Shown here one piece after another: positions 18,902 through 27,730 of a stretch of DNA of 64,000 nucleotides. The stretch is from Venatoribacter cucullus (GTDB taxonomy: Bacteria > Pseudomonadota > Gammaproteobacteria > Pseudomonadales > Oceanobacteraceae). The notes under the pieces were generated by a model. The model was not told the DNA's origin, made no database searches, and saw only the letters and a program-made list of their open reading frames with translations. The first letter of the stretch is position 1, and every line of letters begins with the position of its first letter. The stretch is taken from NCBI RefSeq assembly GCF_016132445.1, contig NZ_CP046056.1:2763115-2827114 (forward strand), read 5' to 3'. The position numbers and the translations under genes are program-made.

Positions 18902-20092
18902 TCAGCGCAACGCCAGCCGGAAGTGCTCACAGGCCTGGCTTTCATTACCTTCCGCCAGCCGCACCAGCGCCATTTCGGTGTGCAGCTCCGGCAGGTTACG
19001 CAGCCGCAGGCCGGTTTGCAGGTAGTCAGCGGCTTTCTCCAGATCATTCAGGCGTAACGCCAGTTTCCCCAGCACCAGCAACAGCACCGGGTCATTCGGA
19101 CGCTCGGTCAGCTGTTGCTCGGCAAACAACAGCTGGCGGCTGGTATCTTCGCCGTGCAGGTTGCCGTACAGGATGACCAGGTCATCGTGCCAGACGTATT
19201 TAAGCGCCCGGCGCAGTTCCTGTTCAGCCAGACCATCAGCAGGCAGGGCATGCAGCAATTCAATATAACGCTTCACCACCGGCACCGACTCGCGCGCTGA
19301 GCGCGGCATATCGCGGTACAGCCGCTTCAGTTCCTGGGCTTGTTGTTCCGGCGCCTGGCCACTGTTGCGGCCGGTGCGTTCCAGTAACTGCAGCTGAATA
19401 TTCTGCTCCAGCTCGCTGAGCTTATCGGCCGCAATACGGGACGACTTACGCAGTAGCGGCAGCAGTTCGTGCAGGGCCGACCAGTCTTCCAGATCAACAT
19501 GCAGCTTCACCAGCAGTTTCAGCAGATAAGCATGTCTGGGATGCTGCTGGCGCAGTTTCAGCAATACCGCCAGCGCCTGTTCTTTCTGACCGCGCGAACT
19601 GAGCAGCTCGGCCTGATTCAGTCCCACCGCCAGATCAGCTCCTTTGGTGCTGTCACGGGCAGCTTTCAGCCACTCATCAGCGGCATCGTTTTTACCCTGC
19701 TCATAGGCGGCACGGGCAGCGGCCAGATAATTGATTAACGGGGTATCAGAATCGTCCGCGCTGAGGGTCAGTAAACGCTCGGCACGACGCCACTGTCCCT
19801 GCGCCAGACTCAGCAAACCTTTGGTGGTTTGCCGGCGGGCCCGCTGGTTACGGCGCTGGGCGCGCCATTCGTTAAAACGCCAGTCACTGCCCAGCAGCAC
19901 CAGTGCTGAGCGCAGCAAGGTATAGAGCAGCAGCATCAGCAACAGGGTTAAACCGGCATACAGCCACAGACTGGTTTCCAGCGTGTAGTTGCCCCAGCTG
20001 ATCAGCACGTAGCCGCTGTCAAAACCCATCAGGGTGCCGGCCACCAGACCGCCAGCCAGCGTCAGTACCAGCAGCAGTAACCAGGCTCTCAT
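18902..20092 (-). CDS. hemY: HemY-type TPR membrane protein
   Basis: This 396-residue protein starts MRAWLLLLVLTLAGGLV and has two N-terminal membrane segments (about 5-25 and 42-65), with TPR-like helical repeats through the rest. It is the HemY_N family protein found at the end of hemCDXY clusters, and unlike Bacillus HemY it is not protoporphyrinogen oxidase. Its role near haem synthesis is unclear. The start at 20092 overlaps the hemX stop by 4 bases. The frame is open upstream, but that part would lie inside hemX. Confidence 0.88.
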   Translation of the reverse strand: MRAWLLLLVLTLAGGLVAGTLMGFDSGYVLISWGNYTLETSLWLYAGLTLLLMLLLYTLLRSALVLLGSDWRFNEWRAQRRNQRARRQTTKGLLSLAQGQWRRAERLLTLSADDSDTPLINYLAAARAAYEQGKNDAADEWLKAARDSTKGADLAVGLNQAELLSSRGQKEQALAVLLKLRQQHPRHAYLLKLLVKLHVDLEDWSALHELLPLLRKSSRIAADKLSELEQNIQLQLLERTGRNSGQAPEQQAQELKRLYRDMPRSARESVPVVKRYIELLHALPADGLAEQELRRALKYVWHDDLVILYGNLHGEDTSRQLLFAEQQLTERPNDPVLLLVLGKLALRLNDLEKAADYLQTGLRLRNLPELHTEMALVRLAEGNESQACEHFRLALR

Positions 20093-21249
20093 GCCGACTC
20101 CTCCACCGGGGCCATGCCGCGGCGCTGCTGCTCTACCCATTGCTGTAATTGCAGCAGCGAGCGGCTGATATCCGGCCGCTCGGGTGCCACCGGCCAGTCC
20201 TGCAGTTCCTGCAGCGACTGTTGTACGGCGCGGGTGCGGTCATCTTCGATCAGCAGGTACTGCTGCAACCAGTTCAGCACCCGTTGCAGGCTGTGCCCGT
20301 ACAGGTCAGCCTGTTCACGCAACAACGCCGCCTGCGCCTGTTCCAGCATCAGGTTCATATTCTGTTGCAGATAGTATTGCTGGTCGGGAGTGAGCGGGGT
20401 GGCCACGGCATCGGCACGCTCACGGATACGCACCAGCCCGGTTAAGGCGGTTGTTATCTTATGCCACAGCTGGCCGTACCAGCTGTCCGGCAGTGGTTGC
20501 TGTGCTTCGCCCGCCAACAGGTCGGCGCCACTGTCCGGCAATAAGCGATCCGGCAACCAGGGCAGTTGCGGCAGCTGTTGCTGCAACGCCTGTAAGCGCA
20601 GAACGGCACCCGTGGCGTCCAGCGCCGGTGCCTGCCGCAGCGCCAGCATATCCTGCGCCAGGGTTTCGCGAATGCGGGTTAAGCCGGGATTACGGGTTTC
20701 CACCAGCACCGCATCGGCCGCCTGTAACAGGCTGAGAGCACCGTTCCAGTCACGTTCCAGCTGCAGCCGCTGGTTAGCCAGCCGCAGCAGATACTCGGCT
20801 TCCGCCAGCAGCCAGTCCTGCCGCTCAGCGCCGGGCAGCTGCGCCAGCCGGTCGCTGTTGTGCTGCAGCTGTTGCTGCAACTGTTGGTAGCTTTGCTGCT
20901 GCGTCTGCAGTTGCTGTTGCAGTTGCGCGATGTCCTGTTGCTGGCGGCGCTCCTGATCCTGTGTGCTGGCAATACGATCACGCAGCACGGCCATGTCGGT
21001 CAGCATCTGCTGATGCAGCCGCTGGGCAAACCAGCCGGCAGCGGCCAGCACGCCCAGCAGAATCAGTACCAGTAACAGCCACCACCAGCCAGCACGCCGG
21101 GCCGGCGTAGCGGCGGCTTGTTTGGCGGCCTTTGGCTTGTCTGCGGGCTGTTTGTCCGCCGGCTTCTGCTCAGCAGCAGTGGATTCAGGGGCAGGCAGGT
21201 TAGCCGGTTCGGCGGCGGCGTTAGAAGGTGTTTTGTTTTCGCTGCTCAC
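20089..21249 (-). CDS. hemX: HemX-type membrane protein (putative uroporphyrinogen-III C-methyltransferase homologue)
   Basis: This 386-residue protein has an A/K/P-rich cytoplasmic head (1-50), one membrane helix (about 53-75), then a very Gln-rich coiled coil (about 80-140, QQQ-type) and a helical C-terminal domain with DWLLAEAEYLLRLANQRL. The latter is the family hallmark. Although often annotated as a methyltransferase, the protein lacks a SAM-binding motif. It lies between hemD and hemY, overlapping the latter by 4 bases. Confidence 0.87.
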   Translation of the reverse strand: MSSENKTPSNAAAEPANLPAPESTAAEQKPADKQPADKPKAAKQAAATPARRAGWWWLLLVLILLGVLAAAGWFAQRLHQQMLTDMAVLRDRIASTQDQERRQQQDIAQLQQQLQTQQQSYQQLQQQLQHNSDRLAQLPGAERQDWLLAEAEYLLRLANQRLQLERDWNGALSLLQAADAVLVETRNPGLTRIRETLAQDMLALRQAPALDATGAVLRLQALQQQLPQLPWLPDRLLPDSGADLLAGEAQQPLPDSWYGQLWHKITTALTGLVRIRERADAVATPLTPDQQYYLQQNMNLMLEQAQAALLREQADLYGHSLQRVLNWLQQYLLIEDDRTRAVQQSLQELQDWPVAPERPDISRSLLQLQQWVEQQRRGMAPVEESA

Positions 21250-21302
21250 TCTGACATTCCTTTTAGTGGCCGCCCGACCGGCGGCAGGTATTTTTTATTG
21301 GT

Positions 21303-22055
21303 TCAGCCTGGCGGCAAACAGGCCAGCATGTGTTCATCACGGGCGCTGGCCGCTACCAGTACCCGGGTAAATCCACGTTCCCGCGCCATGTCGGCACTGC
21401 GCTCGGCCGGCAAAATCAGGGCCTGAATGCGCTGCGGCAAATCCGGCACCTGGGCACAAACAATATCCAGTGCCTGGGTACTGCTGAGCATCAGCAGCGG
21501 CTTATCCTGCAGGGCGGCTTGCCACTGGTCGGCGCTGTAGTGCTGCTCGCGGCGTTCATACAGCTCTGCATAATCCACCTGGGCACCGCGTTCGCGCAAG
21601 ACCGAGGCCAGTTTTTCCCGCCCGCCAATGCCACGCCAGAGCAAGACTTTTTGCCCGGCAATGACCTCTGGCTGCAACCCCGGCAGCGCCAGAATGCCTT
21701 CGCTGTCGAAGCGTTCCGCCGGGCAGTGTACGGTTAAACGGGCCTGTTCCAGCACCTCGGCGGTACTCGGGCCAACGGCGTAGAATTCGATGCCCAGCGG
21801 TGGCTGCGGCCAGTAACGGTCGAGCCATTCCAGCCCGATGGTGGCGGCGTTCACGCTGATAACAATAACCGCACGGTATTCGTCCAGATTCATCAGGCGC
21901 GCCCGCAGGCCGGAGGTTGCTGCGGCGTCATCGTCGGCCAGCGGCACGATGTCCATTAACGGCAGATGACGGGTTGCATAACCGCGTTGCTGCAGCGCCT
22001 GCAACAATGGCCCGGCCTGCTCAGCCGGGCGGGTAACAATCACCGCCGGTTGCAT
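21303..22055 (-). CDS. hemD: Uroporphyrinogen-III synthase
   Basis: This 250-residue enzyme closes hydroxymethylbilane to uroporphyrinogen III. It has the N-terminal VIVTRPAEQAGPL, VIVISVNAAT and FYAVGPSTAEVLE, then LLWRGIGGREKL. The family is divergent, and the call is made secure by position. The start codon overlaps the hemC stop (TAATG arrangement), so translation is coupled. Confidence 0.9.
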   Translation of the reverse strand: MQPAVIVTRPAEQAGPLLQALQQRGYATRHLPLMDIVPLADDDAAATSGLRARLMNLDEYRAVIVISVNAATIGLEWLDRYWPQPPLGIEFYAVGPSTAEVLEQARLTVHCPAERFDSEGILALPGLQPEVIAGQKVLLWRGIGGREKLASVLRERGAQVDYAELYERREQHYSADQWQAALQDKPLLMLSSTQALDIVCAQVPDLPQRIQALILPAERSADMARERGFTRVLVAASARDEHMLACLPPG

Positions 22056-23008
22056 TATTTCACTTCGTGGCCGTAAACGGCGCTGAGAATGGCACCGGCA
22101 CCCTGGGCCAGCAGATGCTCAGCGGCGTCAATGCCCATGGCTTCTGCCTCGCTGGCCAGACCACGACGTTCAGTGCGCAGAATGGTTTGGCCATCGACAC
22201 TGCCCACCAACCCACGCAGCCACAGCTGCTCGCCGGTACGCTCGGCGTAACAGGCGATGGGCACCTGACAACCGCCCTGCAGGCGGCGGTTCAGCGCCCG
22301 CTCGGCCAGCACACAGCTGGCAGTGATGTCATCGTGCAGGGGTTTAATGAGTTCCTGAATCGCACGGTCGTAATCGTTATTACCCACGCGCCACTCAATA
22401 CCCAGCGCGCCCTGACCACCGGCCGGCAGGGATTGTTCGGCGGGAATAAACGATGCAATGCGATCCTGCATTTCCATGCGCAGCAGGCCGGCGGCGGCCA
22501 GAATAATGGCGTCAAATTCACCGGCATCCAGCTTGCTCAGCCGGGTCTGGACGTTGCCGCGCAGGCTTTTGATGATCAGATCCGGGCGTTGCTGCTGGAT
22601 CTGACACTGGCGGCGCAGGCTGGAGGTACCCACCACCGCGCCCTGCGGCAGTTCTTCAATGGTTTTATAGCGGTTGGAGACAAAGGCATCCTGCGGGTTT
22701 TCACGCGCACAGATCACCCCCAGCTCCAGCCCTTCCGGGAACTCCATCGGTACGTCTTTCATGGAATGCACGGCGATGTCGGCGCGGCCATCCAGCATGG
22801 CGGCTTCCAGTTCTTTTACGAACAGGCCTTTGCCGCCGATTTTGGCCAGCGGCACATCGAGAATTTTGTCGCCCTGAGTGGTGAAGGTAACCAGCTCAAC
22901 GGTCAGCTGCGGATACAACGCCAGCAGACGCGCTTTGATGTGTTCAGCCTGCCACATGGCAAGCGGGCTTTTGCGGGTGGCGATGCGGAGCGTGGTTACA
23001 GCAGACAT
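22055..23008 (-). CDS. hemC: Porphobilinogen deaminase (hydroxymethylbilane synthase)
   Basis: This 317-residue enzyme joins four porphobilinogens on a dipyrromethane cofactor. Seen are [47 protein letters not shown] and [13 protein letters not shown]. The cofactor-attaching Cys lies in [14 protein letters not shown]. The gene begins 240 bases after the algR stop, and that gap holds the heptad repeat element. hemC may therefore have its own promoter or be read through from algZR. Confidence 0.95.
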   Translation of the reverse strand: MSAVTTLRIATRKSPLAMWQAEHIKARLLALYPQLTVELVTFTTQGDKILDVPLAKIGGKGLFVKELEAAMLDGRADIAVHSMKDVPMEFPEGLELGVICARENPQDAFVSNRYKTIEELPQGAVVGTSSLRRQCQIQQQRPDLIIKSLRGNVQTRLSKLDAGEFDAIILAAAGLLRMEMQDRIASFIPAEQSLPAGGQGALGIEWRVGNNDYDRAIQELIKPLHDDITASCVLAERALNRRLQGGCQVPIACYAERTGEQLWLRGLVGSVDGQTILRTERRGLASEAEAMGIDAAEHLLAQGAGAILSAVYGHEVK

Positions 23009-23100
23009 GGCTTTCCTTAACGCGAAGTAAATTCAGAGACGCCGGGCATGATAGCAGCGCTGGCCGTGCGGGGGTAATGATGCAGGGCAGATTCGCTGGC

Positions 23101-23163
23101 GTTGAGGGTTCAGGGTTCGGCGGGTAGTAAAGTTGAGCGTTCAGGGTTGAGGGTTCGGCGTGC
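23101..23163. repeat. Heptad inverted-repeat element, copy B, left arm
   Basis: Two runs of exact 7-base units are present: GTTGAGG, GTTCAGG, GTTCGGC (23101-23121) and GTTGAGC, GTTCAGG, GTTGAGG, GTTCGGC (23132-23159). GTT recurs with period 7. It is inverted relative to the CCCAACG array at 23176-23245. Confidence 0.85.
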
Positions 23164-23175
23164 TCCGCAGAAAAT

Positions 23176-23245
23176 CCCAACGCCCAACGCCCAACGCCCA
23201 ACGCCCAACGCCCAACGCCCAACGCCCAACGCCCAACGCCCAACG
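23176..23245. repeat. Ten perfect tandem copies of CCCAACG (copy B, right arm)
   Basis: Seventy bases are exactly ten CCCAACG units, starting after AAAAT and ending 2 bases before the algR stop codon complement (23248-23250). Read on the other strand the unit is CGTTGGG, the same GTT heptad as in the left arm. Perfect identity of ten units suggests recent expansion by slippage, so copy number may vary between strains. Confidence 0.95.
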
Positions 23246-23247
23246 GG

Positions 23248-23973
23248 CTACAACCGCCGCAACAGCTGCCGCACTTCCGACAAGTGCCGGCGGCTGACCG
23301 GTATCCCCTGCGCATGGCCACGCAGTACCAGCTGATGGCCGCCGGCGGTCAGGGTTTCCAGCCGTTCGATGCGATCCAGCGCCACCAGCGTGCTGCGATG
23401 GGCGCGGACAAAGCGGGTGGGGAATTCTTCTTCCAGTTGTTTCAGCGATTCGTCGATCAGGGTTTCACCCTGATCATGCACCACGGTGACGTATTTCTGG
23501 TCGGCCTGACAGTACAGGATGTCATCCAGCGGTATCAGCTGCAGGCCATGATAGGTACGGGCCGTCAGGTGATTACGGGCCGCTGCCGGCACCGGGGCCG
23601 GGCGCTGTTGCAGCCATTCCTGCGCGCGCTGCAGGGCGCGCGCCAGGTCTTCCGGGCGCACCGGTTTCAGCAGATAGTCGATGGCTTTTACCGCGAAGGC
23701 CTGCAGCGCGTGCTCGTCATAGGCGGTGCAGAACACCAGCAGCGGCGGCTGGGGTAATTGCTGCATGGCGGCGGCAGTTTCCAGCCCATTGCGGCCGGGC
23801 ATCTGAATATCCAGCAACACCAGATCGGCGGGCTGTTGCTGCAACCAGTCCAGGGCGGCATCACCGTGTGTGGCTTCGCCGGCAACACAGAAGGCGTCAA
23901 ATGGCTGCAACAGCCGTTTCAATCGCTCCCGCGCCAGTGGTTCATCGTCCACCAGTAAAATCCGGTACGTCAT
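23248..23973 (-). CDS. algR: AlgR-like LytTR response regulator
   Basis: This 241-residue regulator has a receiver domain (1-125) with D9, D10, phosphoacceptor D55 in LVLLDIQMPGRNG and a conserved K in YLLKPVRPED. A LytTR DNA-binding domain follows (about 140-241; LIPLDDILYCQADQKYVTV, FVRAHRSTLVALDRIERLE). In Pseudomonas AlgR controls alginate, twitching and virulence genes. The gene lies one base after algZ, and the repeat array follows its stop directly. Confidence 0.88.
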   Translation of the reverse strand: MTYRILLVDDEPLARERLKRLLQPFDAFCVAGEATHGDAALDWLQQQPADLVLLDIQMPGRNGLETAAAMQQLPQPPLLVFCTAYDEHALQAFAVKAIDYLLKPVRPEDLARALQRAQEWLQQRPAPVPAAARNHLTARTYHGLQLIPLDDILYCQADQKYVTVVHDQGETLIDESLKQLEEEFPTRFVRAHRSTLVALDRIERLETLTAGGHQLVLRGHAQGIPVSRRHLSEVRQLLRRL

Positions 23974-23974
23974 T

Positions 23975-25048
23975 TCAGCTCTCCTTGGCCTCGGTTACTG
24001 CTGCCGGCAGCAGCAGATGCGCCTGATATTCTGCCGCGCTGGCGTCCAGTTGCAAGCCGGCCTGCTGCCCCAGCACCGCCAGCCGGGCACGGATGTTGTC
24101 ATGCGCCATCTGGTTACCCGGCGTACTGCCACTGTGGGCGCGGGAATTAATAATGCTCAGGCGCCAGCGCTCACCCTCAGGCTGCAGCTGAATACGGATA
24201 TAACCGCCTTCAATCCCGGGCTGGATGCCGTGGTAAACCGCATTTTCCAGCAACGGCTGCAGAATCAGTTGCGGCACGGTCAGTGCCGGCAAGTCGGCCG
24301 GCAGTTGCCACTGTACCCGCAGCCGTTGCTCGCCCAGCCGTACCTGCTCAATGGCCAGATACTGACGGCCCAGTTCAATTTCCTGTGCCAGCGGAATCAG
24401 GCTGTCATCGTTTTTCAGCACCACCCGGAACAGCTGCGCCAGATCGAGCAGCAGCCGTTCGGCTTTATCCGGATCGACCACGATCAGCGATGCCACAGTA
24501 TTCAGGGTGTTAAAGAAGAAGTGCGGGCGGATATTGGCCTGCAACGCCGCCAGCCGCGCTTTCAGTTCGGCCTGGGTTTTCTGCCGCCACTGGCTGCGCA
24601 CATAGAAATAGCGCATCGCCATGGCACCGAAAATAAGGCTGACGATGATATTGCGCAGTACCCATTGCCAGTCGATCCGGCCTTCGGCCAGCGGCCACAA
24701 CAGTTCGCCGGTGACGCTGACCAGCAGCGTCACCAGCATAATCACCAGCAGCGCCAGCAAGGCGGCGGCACTTTCGTGCAGGCGCAGCAACCAGTGTCGT
24801 GACTGGCACAGGGCCGCCACCGACAGCAGGCACACCCACTGCACAAAGAACGACAGAATACTGAAGCGCGGCCAGGAAAAGTTATCCAGCCCCATTTCCA
24901 GCAGGCTTAACGCCAGCACCAGTGCTTCACTGACCGCCAGTAAAATCAGCACCGCCCGGGCATTGCACAGGTCGGGCAGAAAAAAAGCATTCAGGCGGGC
25001 CTGCTCAGCCTGGCGCAGAGGGTGCGGTTCCGACACGGCGTGATCCAT
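23975..25048 (-). CDS. algZ: AlgZ/FimS-like sensor histidine kinase
   Basis: This 357-residue LytS-type kinase has four or more membrane helices (about 30-150). A His_kinase domain follows with phosphoacceptor H176 in NIRPHFFFNTLNT, and the N-box LLENAVYHG. The last glycine-rich box is degenerate (GNQMAHDNIRARL rather than GxGIGLxN), so its ATP handling may be atypical. Such divergence is also known for Pseudomonas AlgZ. It is the first gene of the algZ-algR pair and is divergent from argH over a 141-base gap. Confidence 0.85.
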   Translation of the reverse strand: MDHAVSEPHPLRQAEQARLNAFFLPDLCNARAVLILLAVSEALVLALSLLEMGLDNFSWPRFSILSFFVQWVCLLSVAALCQSRHWLLRLHESAAALLALLVIMLVTLLVSVTGELLWPLAEGRIDWQWVLRNIIVSLIFGAMAMRYFYVRSQWRQKTQAELKARLAALQANIRPHFFFNTLNTVASLIVVDPDKAERLLLDLAQLFRVVLKNDDSLIPLAQEIELGRQYLAIEQVRLGEQRLRVQWQLPADLPALTVPQLILQPLLENAVYHGIQPGIEGGYIRIQLQPEGERWRLSIINSRAHSGSTPGNQMAHDNIRARLAVLGQQAGLQLDASAAEYQAHLLLPAAVTEAKES

Positions 25049-25121
25049 TCAGAAGGAAAGGGGCAGTCTGCTGTGCGCCGTGCCCTTCGGCAAGTACCCG
25101 CCGTGCAATTTGGTGCGATAC

Positions 25122-25151
25122 AGGACAGGCTGGCCGGCAGGTGGTTATAAT
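25122..25151 (+). promoter_or_regulatory. Likely argH promoter
   Basis: AGGACA (25122-25127) and TATAAT (25146-25151) are 18 bases apart, 38 bases before the argH ATG. The -10 is perfect and the -35 shares GACA with consensus. The same gap must hold the algZ promoter on the other strand, which was not identified. Confidence 0.55.
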
Positions 25152-25189
25152 CTGCGCCATTTCGTTCTCTGCACCCGTCTGAGGTCTTC

Positions 25190-26596
25190 ATGTCTGATTC
25201 CAATAACGCCACCAACTCTGCCTGGGGCGGTCGTTTTTCTGAACCCACCGATGCCTTTGTGGCCCGCTACACCGCCTCAGTCAATTTCGACAAGCGCATG
25301 TACCGGCAGGATATTCAGGGCTCCGTCGCCCACGCCAAAATGCTGGCCAAAGTCGGCGTGCTGACGGCGCAGGAGCGCGATGACATTATCCGTGGTCTGG
25401 AAGAAGTGCGGATCGAGATTGAACGCGGTGAATTCGAATGGTCGGTGGCGCTGGAAGATGTGCATATGAACATCGAAGCGGCACTGACCAAAAAGATCGG
25501 CATTACCGGCAAGAAACTGCACACCGGCCGTTCGCGCAACGATCAGGTGGCCACCGATATCCGTCTGTACCTGCGCGACGAAACAGACACTATTTGCGCC
25601 GAACTGACCCGTTTACAGCAAGGTCTGGTGGAACTGGCTGAGCAAGAAGCCGACACCATTATGCCGGGCTTCACCCACCTGCAAACCGCTCAGCCGGTAA
25701 CCTTTGGCCATCACCTGCTGGCCTGGAACGCCATGCTGGAGCGCGATTTTGCCCGTCTGCAGGACTGCCGCAAGCGCATTAACCAGCTGCCGCTGGGCGC
25801 GGCCGCACTGGCCGGTACTACTTACCCGATTGACCGTCATTACACCGCCGAGCTGCTGGGCTTTGACGCGCCGACCGAAAACAGCCTGGATTCCGTCTCC
25901 GACCGTGACTTTGCCATCGAATTTACCAGCGCCGGCGCGCTGATCATGATGCACCTGTCACGCTTCTCGGAAGAGCTGGTGCTGTGGGCCTCAGCGCAGT
26001 TCCGCTTTGTCGATCTGCCCGACCGTTTCTGCACCGGCTCCAGCATCATGCCGCAGAAGAAAAACCCCGACGTGCCTGAGCTGGTACGTGGCAAAACCGG
26101 CCGTGTGTACGGTCACCTGATGGGGCTGCTGACGCTGATGAAATCCCAGCCGCTGGCCTACAACAAAGATAATCAGGAAGACAAAGAACCGCTGTTCGAC
26201 ACTGTCGACACCCTGCGCGACAGCCTACGCGCCTTCGCCGATATGGTGCCGCACCTGATGGCGCGCAAAGACGATATGCGCGAAGCCGCCAAACGCGGTT
26301 TCTCTACCGCCACCGATCTGGCCGATTACTTAGTGCGCAAAGGTATTCCGTTCCGTGATGCCCATGAAATCGTCGGTAAGTCCGTGGCTTATGGCGTGCA
26401 GACCGGCAAAGACCTGAGCGAAATGTCACTGGCAGAACTGCAGCAGTTCTCTGGCGAAATCACGGCTGAGGTCTTTGATGTACTGACGCTGGAAGGCTCG
26501 GTAGCCGCCCGTAACCACATCGGTGGCACCGCCCCGGAACAGGTACGCGCCGCGGCTGCCCGCGCCCGTACCGCCCTGGCGCAACGTCAGGACTGA
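25190..26596 (+). CDS. argH: Argininosuccinate lyase
   Basis: This 468-residue enzyme catalyses the last step of arginine synthesis, splitting argininosuccinate to arginine and fumarate. It has [20 protein letters not shown] at the start, [20 protein letters not shown]-like [11 protein letters not shown], and the superfamily signature [12 protein letters not shown] with the catalytic Ser loop. The length fits the family. Position next to algZ is conserved in Pseudomonas. Confidence 0.96.
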   Translation: MSDSNNATNSAWGGRFSEPTDAFVARYTASVNFDKRMYRQDIQGSVAHAKMLAKVGVLTAQERDDIIRGLEEVRIEIERGEFEWSVALEDVHMNIEAALTKKIGITGKKLHTGRSRNDQVATDIRLYLRDETDTICAELTRLQQGLVELAEQEADTIMPGFTHLQTAQPVTFGHHLLAWNAMLERDFARLQDCRKRINQLPLGAAALAGTTYPIDRHYTAELLGFDAPTENSLDSVSDRDFAIEFTSAGALIMMHLSRFSEELVLWASAQFRFVDLPDRFCTGSSIMPQKKNPDVPELVRGKTGRVYGHLMGLLTLMKSQPLAYNKDNQEDKEPLFDTVDTLRDSLRAFADMVPHLMARKDDMREAAKRGFSTATDLADYLVRKGIPFRDAHEIVGKSVAYGVQTGKDLSEMSLAELQQFSGEITAEVFDVLTLEGSVAARNHIGGTAPEQVRAAAARARTALAQRQD

Positions 26597-26611
26597 TAAC
26601 CTTTGCCTTAC

Positions 26612-26636
26612 CCCGGCATCTGCCCCAGATGCCGGG
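26612..26636 (+). terminator. Hairpin after argH
   Basis: CCCGGCATCTG, a CCC loop, and CAGATGCCGGG form a perfect 11-bp stem 15 bases past the argH stop. Only a short TT follows, so it is a strong hairpin with a weak U-tract. Confidence 0.65.
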
Positions 26637-26776
26637 TTCCCGCTCCCCTCAGCCTCCCTGATAACAAATTCATCTGTCAGCAATGGACAAAGCTGATAAT
26701 GATCAAGTGCGCATCCTGCGCCAGCTGCTACCCTTTGTGGCTTATTCCCTGATACGTATTTTTTGCGGAGCTGTCG

Positions 26777-27730
26777 GTGTTGCGCCTTGCCACCCTGATG
26801 ATCACCCTGCTGCTGACGGCAGCCCTGAGTGCCTGCAACCACCCCTCTCAACCGTTGCGGGTGGGTACTAACCTGTGGCCGGGTTACGAGCTGCTGTATC
26901 TGGCCCGCGAACAGGGTTATTACGACCGTCATATCAAACTGGTGGAGTTACCTTCGGCCTCGGATGTTATTGATGCCTTACGGCTGGGGCATCTGGAAGC
27001 CGGCGCGCTGACCCTGGATGAGGTGCTGACCCTGCAGCAGGAAGGCGTGGATCTGGTGGTGGTGCTGGTTTTTAACATCTCCATGGGGGCCGATGTACTG
27101 CTGACCCATCCCACGGTTACAGGGCTGAGCGACCTGCGCGGGCGCACGGTTGCCGTTGAAACCACCGCCGTTGGCGCGCTGATGCTGCACAGCGCACTGG
27201 AAGCCACCGATCTGAATATCAGCGACGTCACCGTGCGTCACCTGCCCCTAATCGAACATTTACCCGCCTATCAGGCCGGCAGGATCGACGCCATGATTAC
27301 CTTTGAGCCTTATGCTTCACGCCTGCAGGCGGCCGGTGCGATACCCCGCTTTGACAGCGCGGCCATTCCCGGCAAAGTGGTGGATGTGCTGGCCGTGCGG
27401 CGCGAAGCCCTGCGACAGCATGACCATAATCTGCGTCACCTGCTGCAGGGCTTTTTCCGCGCCCGCCAGGATTTGCTGCAACGCCCTGAAGCAGCGCTGG
27501 CGATTATTAATCAACGGCTGAAGGTCTCTGCCGCTGAGCTGCCCTCGCTGTTTAATGGCCTGCAGCTGCCCGATGTCATCGAAAACGCCGCGCTGTTAGA
27601 GCACGACCCATCGGTTTTAACCTACAACGCGGCTGATCTGGCCCAGCTGATGCAGCAGCAACAACTGCTGCCCGGCGTACCGGATCTGACCGCCTTTACT
27701 TCAGCCGCCTGGCTGCCGGAGCAACCATGA
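26777..27730 (+). CDS. Substrate-binding lipoprotein (NMT1/SsuA-ThiY type), partner of GGDEF-EAL protein
   Basis: This 317-residue protein begins from GTG with a lipoprotein signal and lipobox LSAC (C20). A type 2 binding fold follows, as in nitrate/sulfonate/thiamine-precursor proteins: VGTNLWPGYELLYLAREQGYYD, DALRLGHLEAGALTLDEVL, LRGRTVAVETTAVGALML and FEPYASRLQAAG. No permease or ATPase is nearby. Instead its stop overlaps the start of a membrane GGDEF-EAL gene by 4 bases. It probably senses a small molecule at the membrane and signals to that protein, as polyamine binder NspS does for MbaA in Vibrio cholerae. The ligand is unknown. Confidence 0.8.
   Translation: MLRLATLMITLLLTAALSACNHPSQPLRVGTNLWPGYELLYLAREQGYYDRHIKLVELPSASDVIDALRLGHLEAGALTLDEVLTLQQEGVDLVVVLVFNISMGADVLLTHPTVTGLSDLRGRTVAVETTAVGALMLHSALEATDLNISDVTVRHLPLIEHLPAYQAGRIDAMITFEPYASRLQAAGAIPRFDSAAIPGKVVDVLAVRREALRQHDHNLRHLLQGFFRARQDLLQRPEAALAIINQRLKVSAAELPSLFNGLQLPDVIENAALLEHDPSVLTYNAADLAQLMQQQQLLPGVPDLTAFTSAAWLPEQP

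Noticed and set aside
22067..23020. 317-codon plus-strand frame opposite hemC
   Set aside because: Exact antisense of hemC and Gln-rich; no start signal or motif.
24510..25248. Possible extra genes antisense to or upstream of algZ
   Set aside because: Frames lack ribosome-binding sites and family motifs; the argH promoter explains the gap.
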